DNA from: Purshia tridentata
Taxonomy: Eukaryota > Streptophyta > Magnoliopsida > Rosales > Rosaceae
DNA: 64,000 bases
Reading direction: 5' to 3'
NCBI GenBank assembly: GCA_003254885.1
Contig: QANT01003274.1
Location: forward strand, 1-64,000
Shown in pieces: positions 1-18,002 of the stretch. The notes under the pieces were generated by a model. That model did not search any database, was not told the DNA's origin, and saw only the letters and a list, made by a program, of their open reading frames with translations. Each line of letters opens with the position of its first letter. The stretch's first letter is position 1. A program made the position numbers and the translations under genes.

Positions 1-235
1 TATTGAAAAAAATATGTTGTTGAATGTTTGGGCAAAAAAAAGTTTAAAAGGTTGACATAATATCATACCATACCGTTTCATACCGAAACCGTAAAACATT
101 GGTATGGTATGGTATCATTTTTGAAAATGTTCATACCATACCATACCATACCAGTTAAAAATTTATGGTATGGGATAGGTATGAGGTTCATGTCATACCA
201 TGTCATACCATGCCCACCCCTAATTTAAATAAGTG
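1..235. repeat. CATACC/GGTATG-rich block, probable end of a non-autonomous hAT-like element
   Basis: The block is built from many copies of CATACC and its complement GGTATG, so its halves can pair. On the minus strand it begins near 222 with TAGGGGTGGGCATGG, which resembles the terminal sequence of many plant hAT-type MITEs. The other end lies outside the window, so no target-site duplication can be shown. Identity is inferred from sequence style only. Confidence 0.45.
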
Positions 236-680
236 TATTTGAATTTGACCCAAATTCAAGATGAATTTAAGAGGGCTAAATCCATAAATTTCAAATACCT
301 TCTCCAACTAGGTATTTGAAATCCCACCATCTCACCCTTTCTCTCTTTCCCTCTCCTCCGGCCACCCTCCGGTGACTTTCTGACGATTTTTCTGGCCACC
401 GTCGACGACTTTCCAACGACTTTTCCGGCCATCTTCGACAACTTTCTGGTGACTTTTCTGACCACCCTCCGACGAATTTTTTTATTTTTAATTATATATT
501 TTAATTCTTAAATTGTCAAAAAAAAATAAAAAATAAAAAAACTTTGTAAAATCCTCGCTTTTAAATTTTGTATCCAAACAATAGAATTTCAAATCTAAGA
601 ATTTCAATTACATGAATTTTAAATGCATAAATTTGAAATTCAAATTCAAATTCAAATTCAAGAATCCAAACGAGCCCTTA
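236..680. repeat. AT-rich repeat block with degenerate tandem units, possible MITE
   Basis: Positions 350-475 hold degenerate units of about 30 bp built on CCGACGACTTT-like words. Positions 635-662 hold a run of ATTCAA hexamers, and the block closes with AATCCAAACGAGCCC, which resembles a common plant MITE terminus. Minus-strand frames here are low-complexity and K/R-rich, so I do not call them genes. Confidence 0.35.
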
Positions 681-1795
681 GTATTAACATTTTAACTAAG
701 CTGCAGTTGCACATTATTCAAATAAGCTGCAAAACATATTCAAGCCTTCTCAACTCTCATGGTTCAAAATTCTGGATCACAAATGAAGTCATGGTCAGAC
801 TTGATTGTGCAGCCTAAAAGATGGATAAGTCATATTTCAATTTATGGTTTAGGAGTTATCTAAGCATGCAAATGACAGTGTCATTAAACATTTACAACTA
901 CAACAACAACTCTGACAGCGTTCAACAGACAGGTTAACATCTTCAGGAACTAAAACACCAACCACCATGAAGAAAATTGTTTCTGCTTTGGTACATGCAC
1001 TTAGCAGTTTTGTTTTCTACCAATTTTGGGAAGTAATGGTACCGAAACCATTGAAACTACTGAGGCATGCAGGAGACGCAGATACCATGGATGTTATTCA
1101 TCAGAAGAACTTCTTCGGTGCTTCGTCGGACTACAAGTACAGAAAGTTGCATGTCAAAACAAACTTTACAAATAATTAAAACAAATTCACAAATATTGGA
1201 CATATCCCAAATCACTGAATCCACTCAACATTGCCCACCCTATCAAGCCTATTAAAGGTACCAAACAATTGAAATAAGGCTTCCTCCTTGCATATCATAA
1301 ACTGCAAGCATACATCAGGCATTTTTTAGGAAACAAGTTATCCATATGAGCATTGTTAATCAATAAGCCTCCTATTTCACAGCTAACAAGAGTCGTACCA
1401 TATTAATTTTTGCCATGCAAATAAACATGTTCTAACCAAATCAACTCATATATCAAGGGAACCAGGTGTAAGGGAGGCCTAATTACATAGCCACCACAAG
1501 CTGTAACAAATACATCAACTACTGAAGCAAGAAACACCAACTAACTATAATTAAACTTTTGGAAAGTAAGAGCATTTGGGTTCATCGCGATATTTAAAAA
1601 GCATTCAAATGGTAGTGAGAAGACAAGAAGAACCTGATTCTTGATGCAAAAAAAGAAAGTGGGGATCTTCATATTGGAAAACCATTGACAATCAAAGACA
1701 ATTGCTCTCTGTAGTATTTTTGTTTTATAAGAGAGCTCTCTGTAGAGATTGTAACTAAGAAACCATTAAATAGGATGAAAACAGAGCATACCTCA
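681..1795. other. Region 3' of the cysteine desulfhydrase gene; no gene called
   Basis: No coding frame here resembles a family I know. On the minus strand a plausible splice donor (GAG|GTATGC, near 1790) follows just after the stop of the neighbouring gene, so part of this stretch may be its 3' untranslated region with an intron. A short plus frame at 967-1179 has no recognisable features. Confidence 0.4.
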
Positions 1796-3148
1796 TCAAT
1801 TAGAAAGTAAAGCGCAGGTGAATCCATCAGAAACAAGTGCATTAACTGCATCTCTGAACTTCTTATAATCATCAACTCTGTTGTAGACTTGATGAGAAAT
1901 TCGAGCATACCCAGTTACCGACTCAACCTCCCCATTCTTGGGTGGTCGGTAATATATCGGGACTTCAACACCGAACTTCTCCCTCAAATGTGTCCTTAAT
2001 TTTTGAGTATCCTTTTCACTTGAAATCTCCAAACAAGCAGGTAACGCAATCATGATCATGCTGGCGCACATATCCGGAGGGCACCCGAGATGAGTTCCCC
2101 ACGCCTTGGCCAACATCTGCCCCATCTCAACAACAACTTCATGATTCCTCTTCTTGATGCCCTCAATGCCGCCTTCAAACCTATTGACAAATTCCAATAC
2201 CGAAGGCACCACCAGTTGAGGGCTATAATCCCTTGTCCCAATCCAAGCACTTTCTATGGCCAACCCATTACCATACTCATGAGAAACAACAGGATGATGC
2301 AACTCTGCACACTTGGGGGACTTCTTACAATACAAAAACGCAATAGCCGGCGGGCAAAAGAACCACTTATGCAAATTGCTAGTATAATAATCAGCGCCAA
2401 TTTCCTTCATATCAACCTCAGTACAACCAATACTATGAGCAGCATCTACAAAAACCTGGTCAACCCCCTCTTCCCTACAAATCTTAACCAACTGTTTAAC
2501 AGGTATAACCACACAAGGCATTGAAGTAATATGATCAATCACAGCTAACCTAACCCTCCTACCATTGGCCTTCCCTCTCTCCAAAGCTTTTCTAAATTCA
2601 GTGATAATCTCATCATTAGATTTCAAAGGAAAAGGCAAAGGGACTTCAATCACATACCCACCCGCACGCGTCACATAAGCCTCAATCGACTTCTTGACAG
2701 CACCATAAGCATAATGAAGCATAACCACCGCATCCCCTTTATCGAATTTGCTCTCGGAGAACCCCCAGGCGGTCTGCTGGAGCACTATGGAGGCGGCGGT
2801 GGTGGCGTTGTCGACGATCGAGACCTCGTCGACGTGTTCAGCATTGATGAGCTCCTTGATTATGGTTCTGGAACGGTGGATGCCCTTTTTGAGCTCGTTG
2901 AAGTAGAAGTGGTCAGGTTGGGCGAGGTACTTGAGCTGCCATCGCCGCTGGGCTTCGATAACGGAGGCCGGGCAGGAGCCAAAGCTGCCGTTGTTGATTC
3001 GGGCGATAGTGGGGTCGTGGTGGGAGAATTCGGCGGCGATTTCGGAGGCTGTAATGAAATTGGGGGAAAGTTTGGGCTTTTTGGGTATGTGGGTCTTGCT
3101 GTCACCGTTGAGAGTGTGGTTGTAGTGGTGGTCGGGTGTGGAGGCCAT
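1796..3148 (-). CDS. L-cysteine desulfhydrase-like PLP-dependent enzyme (class V aminotransferase fold)
   Basis: A single-exon frame of 450 residues beginning MASTPDHHYN. The family binds pyridoxal phosphate and, in plants, converts L-cysteine to hydrogen sulfide, pyruvate and ammonia. Visible fold-type I features are FGSCP near residue 56, DNATTAAS at 113-120, the cofactor-binding VDAAHSIG at 234-241 (Asp235, His238), and NLHKW with the expected Schiff-base Lys261. Length and C-terminus fit the plant LCD group related to Arabidopsis At3g62130. I see no clear transit peptide, so a cytosolic location is likely but inferred. The start is the first in-frame ATG after a purine-rich leader. Cysteine-desulfurase-like or isopenicillin-epimerase-like relatives share the fold, so the substrate is inferred from overall resemblance. 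Confidence 0.88.
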   Translation of the reverse strand: MASTPDHHYNHTLNGDSKTHIPKKPKLSPNFITASEIAAEFSHHDPTIARINNGSFGSCPASVIEAQRRWQLKYLAQPDHFYFNELKKGIHRSRTIIKELINAEHVDEVSIVDNATTAASIVLQQTAWGFSESKFDKGDAVVMLHYAYGAVKKSIEAYVTRAGGYVIEVPLPFPLKSNDEIITEFRKALERGKANGRRVRLAVIDHITSMPCVVIPVKQLVKICREEGVDQVFVDAAHSIGCTEVDMKEIGADYYTSNLHKWFFCPPAIAFLYCKKSPKCAELHHPVVSHEYGNGLAIESAWIGTRDYSPQLVVPSVLEFVNRFEGGIEGIKKRNHEVVVEMGQMLAKAWGTHLGCPPDMCASMIMIALPACLEISSEKDTQKLRTHLREKFGVEVPIYYRPPKNGEVESVTGYARISHQVYNRVDDYKKFRDAVNALVSDGFTCALLSN

Positions 3149-3223
3149 CGGGAATTAGGGTTTGGTGGGTTAGGGGTTGATAAAACTGAGAAAGAGCATG
3201 AAATGAGAGAGAACGAGAGAGAG

Positions 3224-3228
<5 letters not shown>

Positions 3229-3258
<30 letters not shown>

Positions 3259-3287
3259 AATGTAGTACTATAGTGTATGATTGGTGG

Positions 3288-3320
<33 letters not shown>
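3229..3320. repeat. GT and GA microsatellites in the leader of the desulfhydrase gene
   Basis: A (GT)n run at about 3229-3255 and a (GA)n run at about 3293-3320 lie 80-170 bp upstream of the minus-strand ATG at 3148. They are probably in its 5' untranslated region or core promoter. Confidence 0.9.
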
Positions 3321-3322
<2 letters not shown>

Positions 3323-3496
3323 AATTAGGTAATAATTAATTAATTAAAAATGAAAATTAGGAAAAATGAAAATTATGAAATGGTACAAGTGGATTGCATT
3401 GGTGGTGCCATTAACTGAATTAACTAGTCAGGTGGCGCCAAATAAGCCACTCATCACTCAACTGACTGACCATTTTCGTTTGTTTTGATTAACACC

Positions 3497-3513
3497 CACG
3501 TGACATGCACGTG
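3497..3513. promoter_or_regulatory. Two G-box (CACGTG) cores upstream of the desulfhydrase gene
   Basis: CACGTG occurs at 3497-3502 and 3508-3513, about 350 bp upstream of the start codon at 3148. Plant bZIP and bHLH factors bind this palindrome. Function here is inferred from position. Confidence 0.45.
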
Positions 3514-5110
3514 AATTCCCACCTGCAATTTTTATTTTTTTCCTATCACAGTAATTTTCTTTCTTGATTTTACTGATTAGAATAAGATCTTTTGCTTTTG
3601 AGTCTATTTAAACTCCAAACTCAATACCAACAGGTATTTACTATTTAATTTCTCAACTTTTGGAAAAGTATTAGCTCTAAATTCTCAACCCAATATAGAA
3701 TTGTGGGTGTGGAACTTGAAAAGGATCAATCCATGTCACCCGTTCGCACTTTTCACTCACTTTTGTAAGCAGATCCATCAGACAACAAAACTCTCCACAA
3801 ACGGAGAGGACACTTACTGTTGCATTGAGGTAGGTTTTACAACTTTATGGGTCTGTATAGGAAGGACAATGATTATTACACAATTAAATATGTGTAAATA
3901 TCTTGTTATAAATGATGAACTCATTTTATTTTTGTGTTAATGTTTGGCCCTGGTTGTACTTTGGTTTCCAATTTTCTATTTATTTTCGTTTTTAGTCTAC
4001 TATAAAATAACCAGTAACAGTATTTGTATTTACTTAAGATTTTGTATTTTTGGTGTAGACTCTTCTTATGACTCTTATTATTGTTTTTCAGCTGAAAGTC
4101 CCCTGCTAATTTGCCAAAACATGAAGACAATGTTCACTCATTCGTCTTTATTCCTCATCACAGGTGGGACAAGTAATGGGTTGCGTTTGCGTTAGGTCCC
4201 AAATCCCTTTCACAAAACCAGGATATATTCAAGGCTCATTGAAACAACGATAGTGATGTGTAACCCACAGTCCCACATGTGTAAACTTTGGGCTCAAGCT
4301 AGTCACAGGCCCTTTATTTCTGGGTTGAGTTCTTTTGAGCTTGAATATGCACTGGGCTTCGTGCTATCAAAGTGAATGTGGGATATGAAACACCAATCCC
4401 CAATTCTCTCTCATGGTCATCACGTGGCCTAGCACCTGATGTGTTTTTACTCCTCTCCGATACATCCTCTTCATATTAGTGGTCTTATTGCATTTCCTGG
4501 CATGGAAAGGTCAGTTCTCATATAAGGCCATTGATGGACTCCATGCATTCACTTTCAATCAACTGTGACAGCGATGGGGCTGCTCTGATGCTAGGGCCAA
4601 CAAAAGAATGCTACAAAGACTAGACTGATATTTTAGTGTACCTTATAGAAATGCAAGAGACCTCAACCAAAGGCATTGGCTACCTACAAATTGTTTGAGC
4701 ATTCATGGGAACTTGAGAAACATGTTTGCATATGCTCATTTCAGGAGAGAAAAGAGTTCTGTTATAAGGTATCCTGTGAAAAACTGAAAATGGAAGGAAG
4801 AGTTTTGTGGAAATTGTTGATGTTCTCAATCAATTTGCAGCATCTCAAACTAGTTAGGTCAGGTGGAAATGTATAATGAGAACCAACAATGACTATAAGG
4901 ATCTTATGGCTATCATATAAGGAAGACAACAAAGTTTTATGCAAGAAAAGCATCCTTTATTCTGTTCATTTCATAATCAATGGTGCATCCCTTTTAAAGC
5001 AAAATGTCTAGCATTCAATAAAACATCCATCTTCAAATCAATCCTATATAACAAATCAGCAGAACTTACTCAACAGCAATACAACCTTCATGAGTTTAGT
5101 GAGTTTAGTG
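3514..5110. other. Intergenic stretch; no gene supported
   Basis: Short frames in this stretch have no recognisable domains. AGTCCCACATGTG near 4269 and GAATGTGGGATAT near 4374 form an imperfect inverted pair about 100 bp apart, a pattern seen in small plant repeats. I cannot assign a family. Confidence 0.4.
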
Positions 5111-5641
5111 CTACTTTTTCTTGTCATAAGTAGCTATGTTTTGGGGCTCACACTCTGGACTAAATAAGCGGACCAGCAAAGCTGTGGAGGAGCTCATAGA
5201 TACTGCTCCACAAGCTGCCCACCGAAGACTCCTAGGAACTGTGATTCTGGGACCTGCAAGAGCATAGAAACCACATGCTATGACTTTTTTCCAATCAATT
5301 AGAATGGATGAAATTACAGCTATTTTATAAGTTATTCAACATGAAAGAACAAAAGCTTCAGCAAAAGCATATCTGCTATTGGCTTAAACTTGGCGTTGGC
5401 ATTAGATCATAAGGATCAAGAATCAAGCATGCGACATTGACATGGCATTGAAACAAGACGAAGAAAGACATAACTAGCAGAAGTAGAACAGACCATAATG
5501 CAATCTACAAAGAATCCAGAATCCCAATGCTCCTCCAACAGTAAAAATCCCAGCAGTCTGTCTCATCAATCTGGAACAAGGTTTTGAGTCCGACCTCATC
5601 AGCTCGCCATCTGAAAACCCAAAAAAGCGCCTCAACGCCAT
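5111..5641 (-). CDS. Small conserved-looking two-exon membrane protein, 96 aa
   Basis: Two exons: 5641-5494 (ATG) and 5253-5111 (TAG). The join G|GT gives ...RLHYGPRITV..., and the frame is open throughout. The 96-residue product begins MALRRFFGFSDGEL. It has two Gly/Ala/Ser-rich hydrophobic stretches, about 29-46 (from TAGIFTVGG) and 58-76 (from RWAACGAVS), followed by the polar tail SPECEPQ...YDKKK. Two short membrane helices with basic flanks suggest an organelle membrane, perhaps the mitochondrial inner membrane; that is inference. Upstream, minus CCAAAAG|GTAATT at 5949/5948 and an AG just before the ATG suggest a 5'-leader intron. I believe similar small proteins exist across land plants but cannot name the family. 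A COX20-like assembly factor is one possibility. Confidence 0.7.
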
Positions 5642-6240
5642 CTGTCTATAACTTTCTCCTACAATTCAAAGCTGCTTTTAATTAAAAGCAACCAAATACC
5701 ATATTGCACAACGTATTTAACTTTATGCATACTCACAGAAAACAAGAACAGGGGTTTCATATGACGGTAAAATTTCAATAAAGTCCACTTCCATAAAAGA
5801 AATCTATAACACATGTTAGGTATTATTGAAAAGGGGCAGTTTGGGATGAAATTTCATATATGAAACAACACAAATCCGAGCAATAAAAACAATTAGAAAT
5901 GAAACTATAAAAAAAGGAAAAATGGGAAACCCAGCTAAAGAAAATTACCTTTTGGCCTTTTGGGAGCAAGACCAGCCTGAGAGATTGAGTGGGAAGTGTG
6001 GGATTGAGTGGGATTATCTGACTGTGAGAGACAGAAGGAAGAAGACGAGTATGAGAACAGTTTTCTTAGTGGGCTGGTTGGGATGGCTATTGCTAGCTAA
6101 GGTTGGGCCCAGAAGGGTGGAATGGACTTTTGGGGTGGGCTATTGGGTGAGGGTTTGAGTTTTGGAATGTAGCGTAAGAATTTACATTTCTGATGTGGAA
6201 TGTAGTGGCAACGTGTTTTTGTTTGAGCATTCTTGAGAGA
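5642..6240 (-). other. Probable 5' leader and promoter of the small membrane-protein gene
   Basis: A minus-strand donor (AAAAG|GTAATT) at 5949/5948 and acceptor candidates at 5643-5660 imply an untranslated first exon around 5950-6050 and a leader intron of about 290 bp. I found no ATG in the candidate leader exon, consistent with it being untranslated. Confidence 0.4.
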
Positions 6241-10969
<4,729 letters not shown>

Positions 10970-11583
10970 CACCCATACCATTCCGGTTCTGTGTATTTTG
11001 TGATCTTCGGAAACTTTTAAGATGGAGATGTTATTTGGAGATGTTATCGATTGTGATCAAATGATGTATCATATTCGACTCACTCCCTTATGCTTTATAA
11101 TAAATGTATAGAATATAGATAGCTTTTTATCTATATTTCTTATTTTCTGAAATTCCTTTTGCAGTCTTATTGGAGGTGTTCGATAAACAAAAATGAAACA
11201 TATACGGCACTTCTCATGAAATACATAGTTGTAAATGTTGCAATATATTGACAAACAACTATGAAATAATGAAGTAATATCACAAAAACTGATTTAGCCA
11301 TCAAGGCGAGGGGCGTAGCTTTAATTAAAAGGAGCATGATTTATGCTCATAAACAATAGTCCTGCAATAATCATAATAAATAATTGTTTACAAACCAATA
11401 ATTCATATGCATCTTCGTTTTTAACTTCGATTGGTAAACCTATAAAAATGATCTCTCTCTCATTCATCACAACTGCGTATAACTCCTGGCATAGATTGCA
11501 TAAACTACATAATCATGAAGAAGGCAATGTAAAGTTTTATAAGGTACAAAGCTGATGAGCAGTTTCAGCGGGTACTATGTCAC
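10970..11583. other. Convergent 3' regions of the proteinase and G-patch genes
   Basis: This gap between two converging genes holds AT-rich sequence, including an AATAAAT word near 11099 that could serve polyadenylation of the proteinase gene. No other feature is visible. Confidence 0.5.
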
Positions 11584-13769
<2,186 letters not shown>

Positions 13770-14877
13770 TACGTTTTATCTAAACCATCATAACCAACAA
13801 AAAATGTAAATGCCAATTCCAATGGGATGGGTAAACTTATTTGAAGTTCAGAGCAGAAGACAAACAAAATGAGGTATTAAAACTGCACAATACTGGGTAG
13901 CACCAACACCACTTCAGGGCGTTGACCCACAGTAATAGATACTTTCCTAAAATAATCTTAGATTTGATTGTCTGCTTGAACCGAAAAGAGCAGATAAAAA
14001 AATTCATCCCATTAAATCTAGCCAATTAAAATTTTAAGATTCCAGATAAAAATCTTTACCCAGTAACCAAACAAGCAACAAGCATAATTATAACATATTA
14101 CAAATTTTCTTTTTCTTTTTCTTTTTTTTTTGTGAGTACACATTACAAAATCTTCAATATGTTTACAAACTATTACCAACTATAGTAGAACAAAAACAAA
14201 AACAGGTTAATGGGTTTCTGACCAATTCCGATAAAAAACGGTTTCAGGGAAATCAAATTCCCAGCTAGCAAAAGAGTCTATGGCATATGCAAGATTGAAT
14301 AAACACTCAAATTAAGCCTAAACGAACAAACTAATGCACGAAAGCAAGTGGTTTCTTCAAATTGGTCCAAAACCCAATTCAACAATCATGTAAAGAATAA
14401 TTTCGACTAGTTTAAATAACAATTAATTATATAAGAAGCCCAAAATCAATAAATCTAGATAGGCCGTTTTTAGCTAGTAAAGCGGTCAGTGAAGCATCAA
14501 ATCAAGATACTAGAATACATAATATCTATTGAATTTGGTAGAAATTACCTCGAATCAAACAGAGAAAGGAAACTATTAGCGAATGAGAGAAACAAAGCTA
14601 CTTCGGATCTCGTATTGTACTAGCTCTGTTTCTGAAAGTTTGCGATTGGTCTAACAAACAAGTAATTCTAATAATAAATGAGATGGGCTTGGATAGCCCA
14701 ACTCTAGATGGGTCTGGGCCAAACTGTGCTTGGTCTATCTGTGTGGTCCTATTTTGATCTCGATGAGCCCTCTTTGTTTTTGGGTAAAATAGTTTGCTGG
14801 TTAAAGTCGAACTTAAAATGGAAATAAAGGCAACCGACTTAAAAAGAAGAAAATATTTCACTTAATATTATTATATA
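13770..14877 (-). other. Leader intron, untranslated exon and promoter of the G-patch gene
   Basis: Between the ATG at 13769 and the inferred donor at 14548 lies a likely 5'-leader intron of roughly 770 bp. It contains a pyrimidine-rich tract at 14107-14131 and no coding signal. The promoter should lie beyond about 14640. Confidence 0.4.
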
Positions 14878-15080
14878 TCAATAATGCTATTATTACCATA
14901 TTTTTATACCATATTTGTTGTACTATCTTATGTGTCATTATTGTACTGCTAAGGTATTTCCTTATTTTTAGGGTTTTTATTTTTATTTTTTTAATGTCCA
15001 ATGTGTAAATGCCATATAAATTGTCATATAAAATGATATAAAATTATGGTATAAAAATGTGGTAAGTGTAGCATTGTTGA
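14878..15080. mobile_element. MITE, copy 1 (about 203 bp)
   Basis: The element starts TCAATAATGCTATTA and ends GTGTAGCATTGTTGA. Its termini are imperfect inverted repeats over about 35 bp, including ATTTTTATACCATA near both ends. A homologous copy lies at 63745-63919. There is no coding capacity. The superfamily is not assigned because the target-site duplication is unclear in AT-rich flanks. Confidence 0.7.
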
Positions 15081-16171
15081 TTATATACAGGCCAAGCCTC
15101 ACAAATGGTATTTTGGGGTTTTAAGTAATATTTCAATGTTAAATTTATAATATTAAATTTGTAACTATACTATACATTTGTGGTTCAACTTTATCATATA
15201 AAATGAGAAATTTAGTATAAAAAATGGATTCTTGATATATATATATATATAGATATAGATATATATACAGCTAGCACAAGGCTAGTGAATTAAGTTGTTT
15301 AAACATTTATTTAGAATTTTGATTACTGCACAGTGATGATAATATGTATATACAAAGAAGTTCATGTGTAAGTGTTGATCAAATTTAAGAGAAAATAATT
15401 CTACTTTTTGTGAAGCTTCTGATAAGTGCATGCTATTTTAAGGAATTGTCTAACAATGCATTGCAAAGTAATTGTTGTAGCAGATGGAAACTCTTTTTCT
15501 CTTATCGGGCATAATAAAAGAGACAGCATGAAATACAATTTAATAAAACTTGGGAGTTGGATCTATCTTCTCCTCATATCACAATTTCATTTTCATTCAA
15601 GTCTAGCATGATTGATACAATATACAGTAAAGAATCTCTTTCTTTCTTGCTGTATTGCCGCAGCAACATTATATACAATATTTTTCTAGTTTCATATTAT
15701 GCGCATTATTACTGTCTTTCTTAATCTTTGAATGTGACAGGTTCACTTTTCTCTCTTAGATTATAAAATAATAATCATTGTTATATATATGTGGTTGTAT
15801 TATTGTATAAGATATTAATTATAAGATTACATTGTAAGAGGACTCGGTATAAAGCACTCACATATTTTTGTTTATTAAAAATCAAGATTTCCAGCCTATG
15901 AGCAACTCAATCTAGAACTGCTTCTTTAGATCGTATCCTGCCTAAATTTATTGGTGCCACTCATTTGCCAAACCAAAATCATTTGTTTTGTTTGCTTAAT
16001 CAATAACTAAGCAACGTGTCAACAAACTAATACTTACTTAAGAATTTCAGCCCCACCCACCACCCACATTGATCATTAAAACAATTTTGCACTTTGACAA
16101 TCAAGCATGATTCTCTGCTCACAAAGAAATAAGATTGTATGAACTTTAATTAATCAATGTGATTTACAGCA

Positions 16172-16245
16172 AGAAACCATTATTTTAGTGACTTGAAAAG
16201 CATGTGGGAATAAAAGTTCCGTGCTTCATAGTATATAGTGGGGGC
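16172..16245 (+). repeat. 74-bp direct repeat, copy A
   Basis: It begins AGAAACCATTATTTTAG and ends TATATAGTGGGGGC. It is identical by eye to 16332-16405, with a 160-bp offset. Confidence 0.95.
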
Positions 16246-16331
16246 TTATAAACATTTTACATTCATATTTGATACACATATCCTTCACACAAACAATTGT
16301 GTTTTTCCCATTCTATCTAATCGATCCTAAT

Positions 16332-16405
16332 AGAAACCATTATTTTAGTGACTTGAAAAGCATGTGGGAATAAAAGTTCCGTGCTTCATAGTATATAGTG
16401 GGGGC
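16332..16405 (+). repeat. 74-bp direct repeat, copy B
   Basis: This is a perfect copy of 16172-16245. The 86 bp between the copies is unrelated to them. Confidence 0.95.
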
Positions 16406-17627
16406 ATGTTCCAAACTCTAGCTCTTATTAGTAAGCATTTCTAGATACCTTAAAGCTAGACAGCTTCCACTCAATGCTATATAAGGAAAAGCTTGGCTTC
16501 TGTGCAATTTCCGACCCCTTGATTGCTACAATCAGCAGCTTCTTCACCAACAAGAATTGAAAAACTATGTTGTATTGGGTGCATAATGGTCATATTCTAT
16601 GGTGTTCTCTAATGGCTAATGCAATTGGCTGCTTTATGATTGAGCATACCAGAAGCCTTCGGAGAAGAAAAGGGAAACCAACCCTTTGCTTTTGAAACTA
16701 TAAACTTAACTTGAAATGCATGAACCAATTTAGTCTAAAAGAAAAAGGAACTTTTTGACCATACCTGCTACATTCTTTATATTTTATAGTAGCTATCCTC
16801 TTTTTCTTTGCCATAAACAATTTCCTGTATGTCTTACTTTAAAGATGAAAGCCTAAGTAATCATTTTTATCTTAAGAAAAGCCCACTAATATCATCCAAC
16901 TTTTACTGTTCATCACAAGCAGAATCATAATTTAAACAAGTTTTAGGTCATGAGGGTTATCTTGTTGCAGTGTCAAAATCATAGGTAGTATCTGTGAATT
17001 AAATACATCGTAAAATGCACGCGAATGCAAAGCAAATCAAATCGAATTATACAAGACACAGTAAAGTTTCTTGCCTTTCTTTATGCCTCATGTGATGGTA
17101 ACTTGCATGTACTTGGAAAGCATACTCTGGATAAGACATGGTAATAATTGACTGCACATAACAAAACTAAAAACCCAGCAAAGAGGACATGGTAGGCATT
17201 ATTTTGGGCTGATCATCATTAATTGCCAATTGTATGATGTGGAAGATGGTAGTGTAAAAGGTGGGAAACAAAGAATTTTAGGTGCAATATCACTATTACA
17301 AGATATATATTTTTTAATTGTAACGCATGGTGCATGGTGCATGGTTGTAAACTTGTACTTAGAATATCTTTGAAAGGTGAAGAAAGTGCAGGGAAAGCAC
17401 AGTGAACTTTCATTAAGGCTGTTTAGGTCAATTGCAAAAGCAGAGGAGCATAGGAAATATGCCTTTTCTTTTCTCTGGTCTCCAATGTTTTTACCAACAA
17501 ATTGCCATTTTTTTATCATGTCCCACATAAGATGTGATCTCAACCACACATTATTTTCTTAGCAGTCAGAAATCTGGATCCTCCTGATTCTTCACCCTCC
17601 AGTGTCGTATAAGGTTACTTCCTCCTA

Positions 17628-17639
17628 CTATAAATACAG
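17628..17639 (+). promoter_or_regulatory. TATA box of the 88-residue protein gene
   Basis: CTATAAATACAG lies 97 bp before the ATG at 17736. That is a good core-promoter match with room for a short leader of about 65-75 nt. Confidence 0.6.
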
Positions 17640-17735
17640 GGGTAATCTCATTGCCACTATAAACCAAATAGAGTCTACATTTGAACTAGCCTTCTTCATC
17701 TCACTTAATCTTTTGCTTTGTTGTGTGTACGAGTT

Positions 17736-18002
17736 ATGGGAGGCAACAACAGGCAGAAGAAATCTTCCTTCTCATTCTTCAACTTGTTCAAGTCCCGGAG
17801 GCCTCGCAGAGGGGACGACACCATTGAGGATTCATATATGAGTGGAAGAAGGGTGTGGCCTAGCGAGGAGGACAGAGGTCGATGGGTAGCTGAGCCTGGA
17901 ATTGACAACAAAGCTGCTGCTTACATAGACAAAATCCACAAAAACATTGTCTCGGAATCTGACTGCCAAACCTTAACTGTAAACCCAGCTGCAAGGCCCT
18001 AA
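17736..18002 (+). CDS. Uncharacterised small basic plant protein, 88 aa
   Basis: A single-exon frame starts MGGNNRQKKSSFSF and ends NPAARP. The N-terminal part is rich in Lys, Arg, Ser and Phe (FFNLFKSRRPRRG). The most distinctive part, about residues 38-65, includes RRVWPSEEDRGRWVAEPGID and then a short amphipathic segment. No signal peptide or membrane segment is seen. From memory, similar short proteins with the VWPS-EDRGRWVAEPGID core occur in other dicots, which supports a real gene; I know of no assigned function. A well-placed TATA box and an AT-rich 3' flank with AATAAATG near 18091 support expression. The first ATG after the TATA box was taken as the start. Confidence 0.75.
   Translation: MGGNNRQKKSSFSFFNLFKSRRPRRGDDTIEDSYMSGRRVWPSEEDRGRWVAEPGIDNKAAAYIDKIHKNIVSESDCQTLTVNPAARP

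Larger units (their letters stand above)
15081..17627. other. Intergenic stretch with a duplicated 74-bp segment
   Basis: This AT-rich sequence holds no recognisable gene. It contains a TA/GA microsatellite near 15233-15266 and two identical 74-bp copies at 16172 and 16332. A TATA-like CTATATAAGG near 16478 could drive a non-coding transcript, but nothing supports a product. Confidence 0.5.

Noticed and set aside
256-465. Minus-strand frame with repeated K/R/S-rich units
   Set aside because: It is produced by a degenerate tandem repeat inside a transposon-like block.
967-1179. 70-residue plus-strand frame starting MKKIVSALVHALSS
   Set aside because: The hydrophobic start looks signal-like, but there is no family match, and the stretch may be 3' untranslated sequence of the minus-strand neighbour.
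2714-3265. 183-residue plus-strand frame rich in Gly and Val
   Set aside because: It is the antisense shadow of the desulfhydrase gene plus the GT microsatellite; it has no family features.
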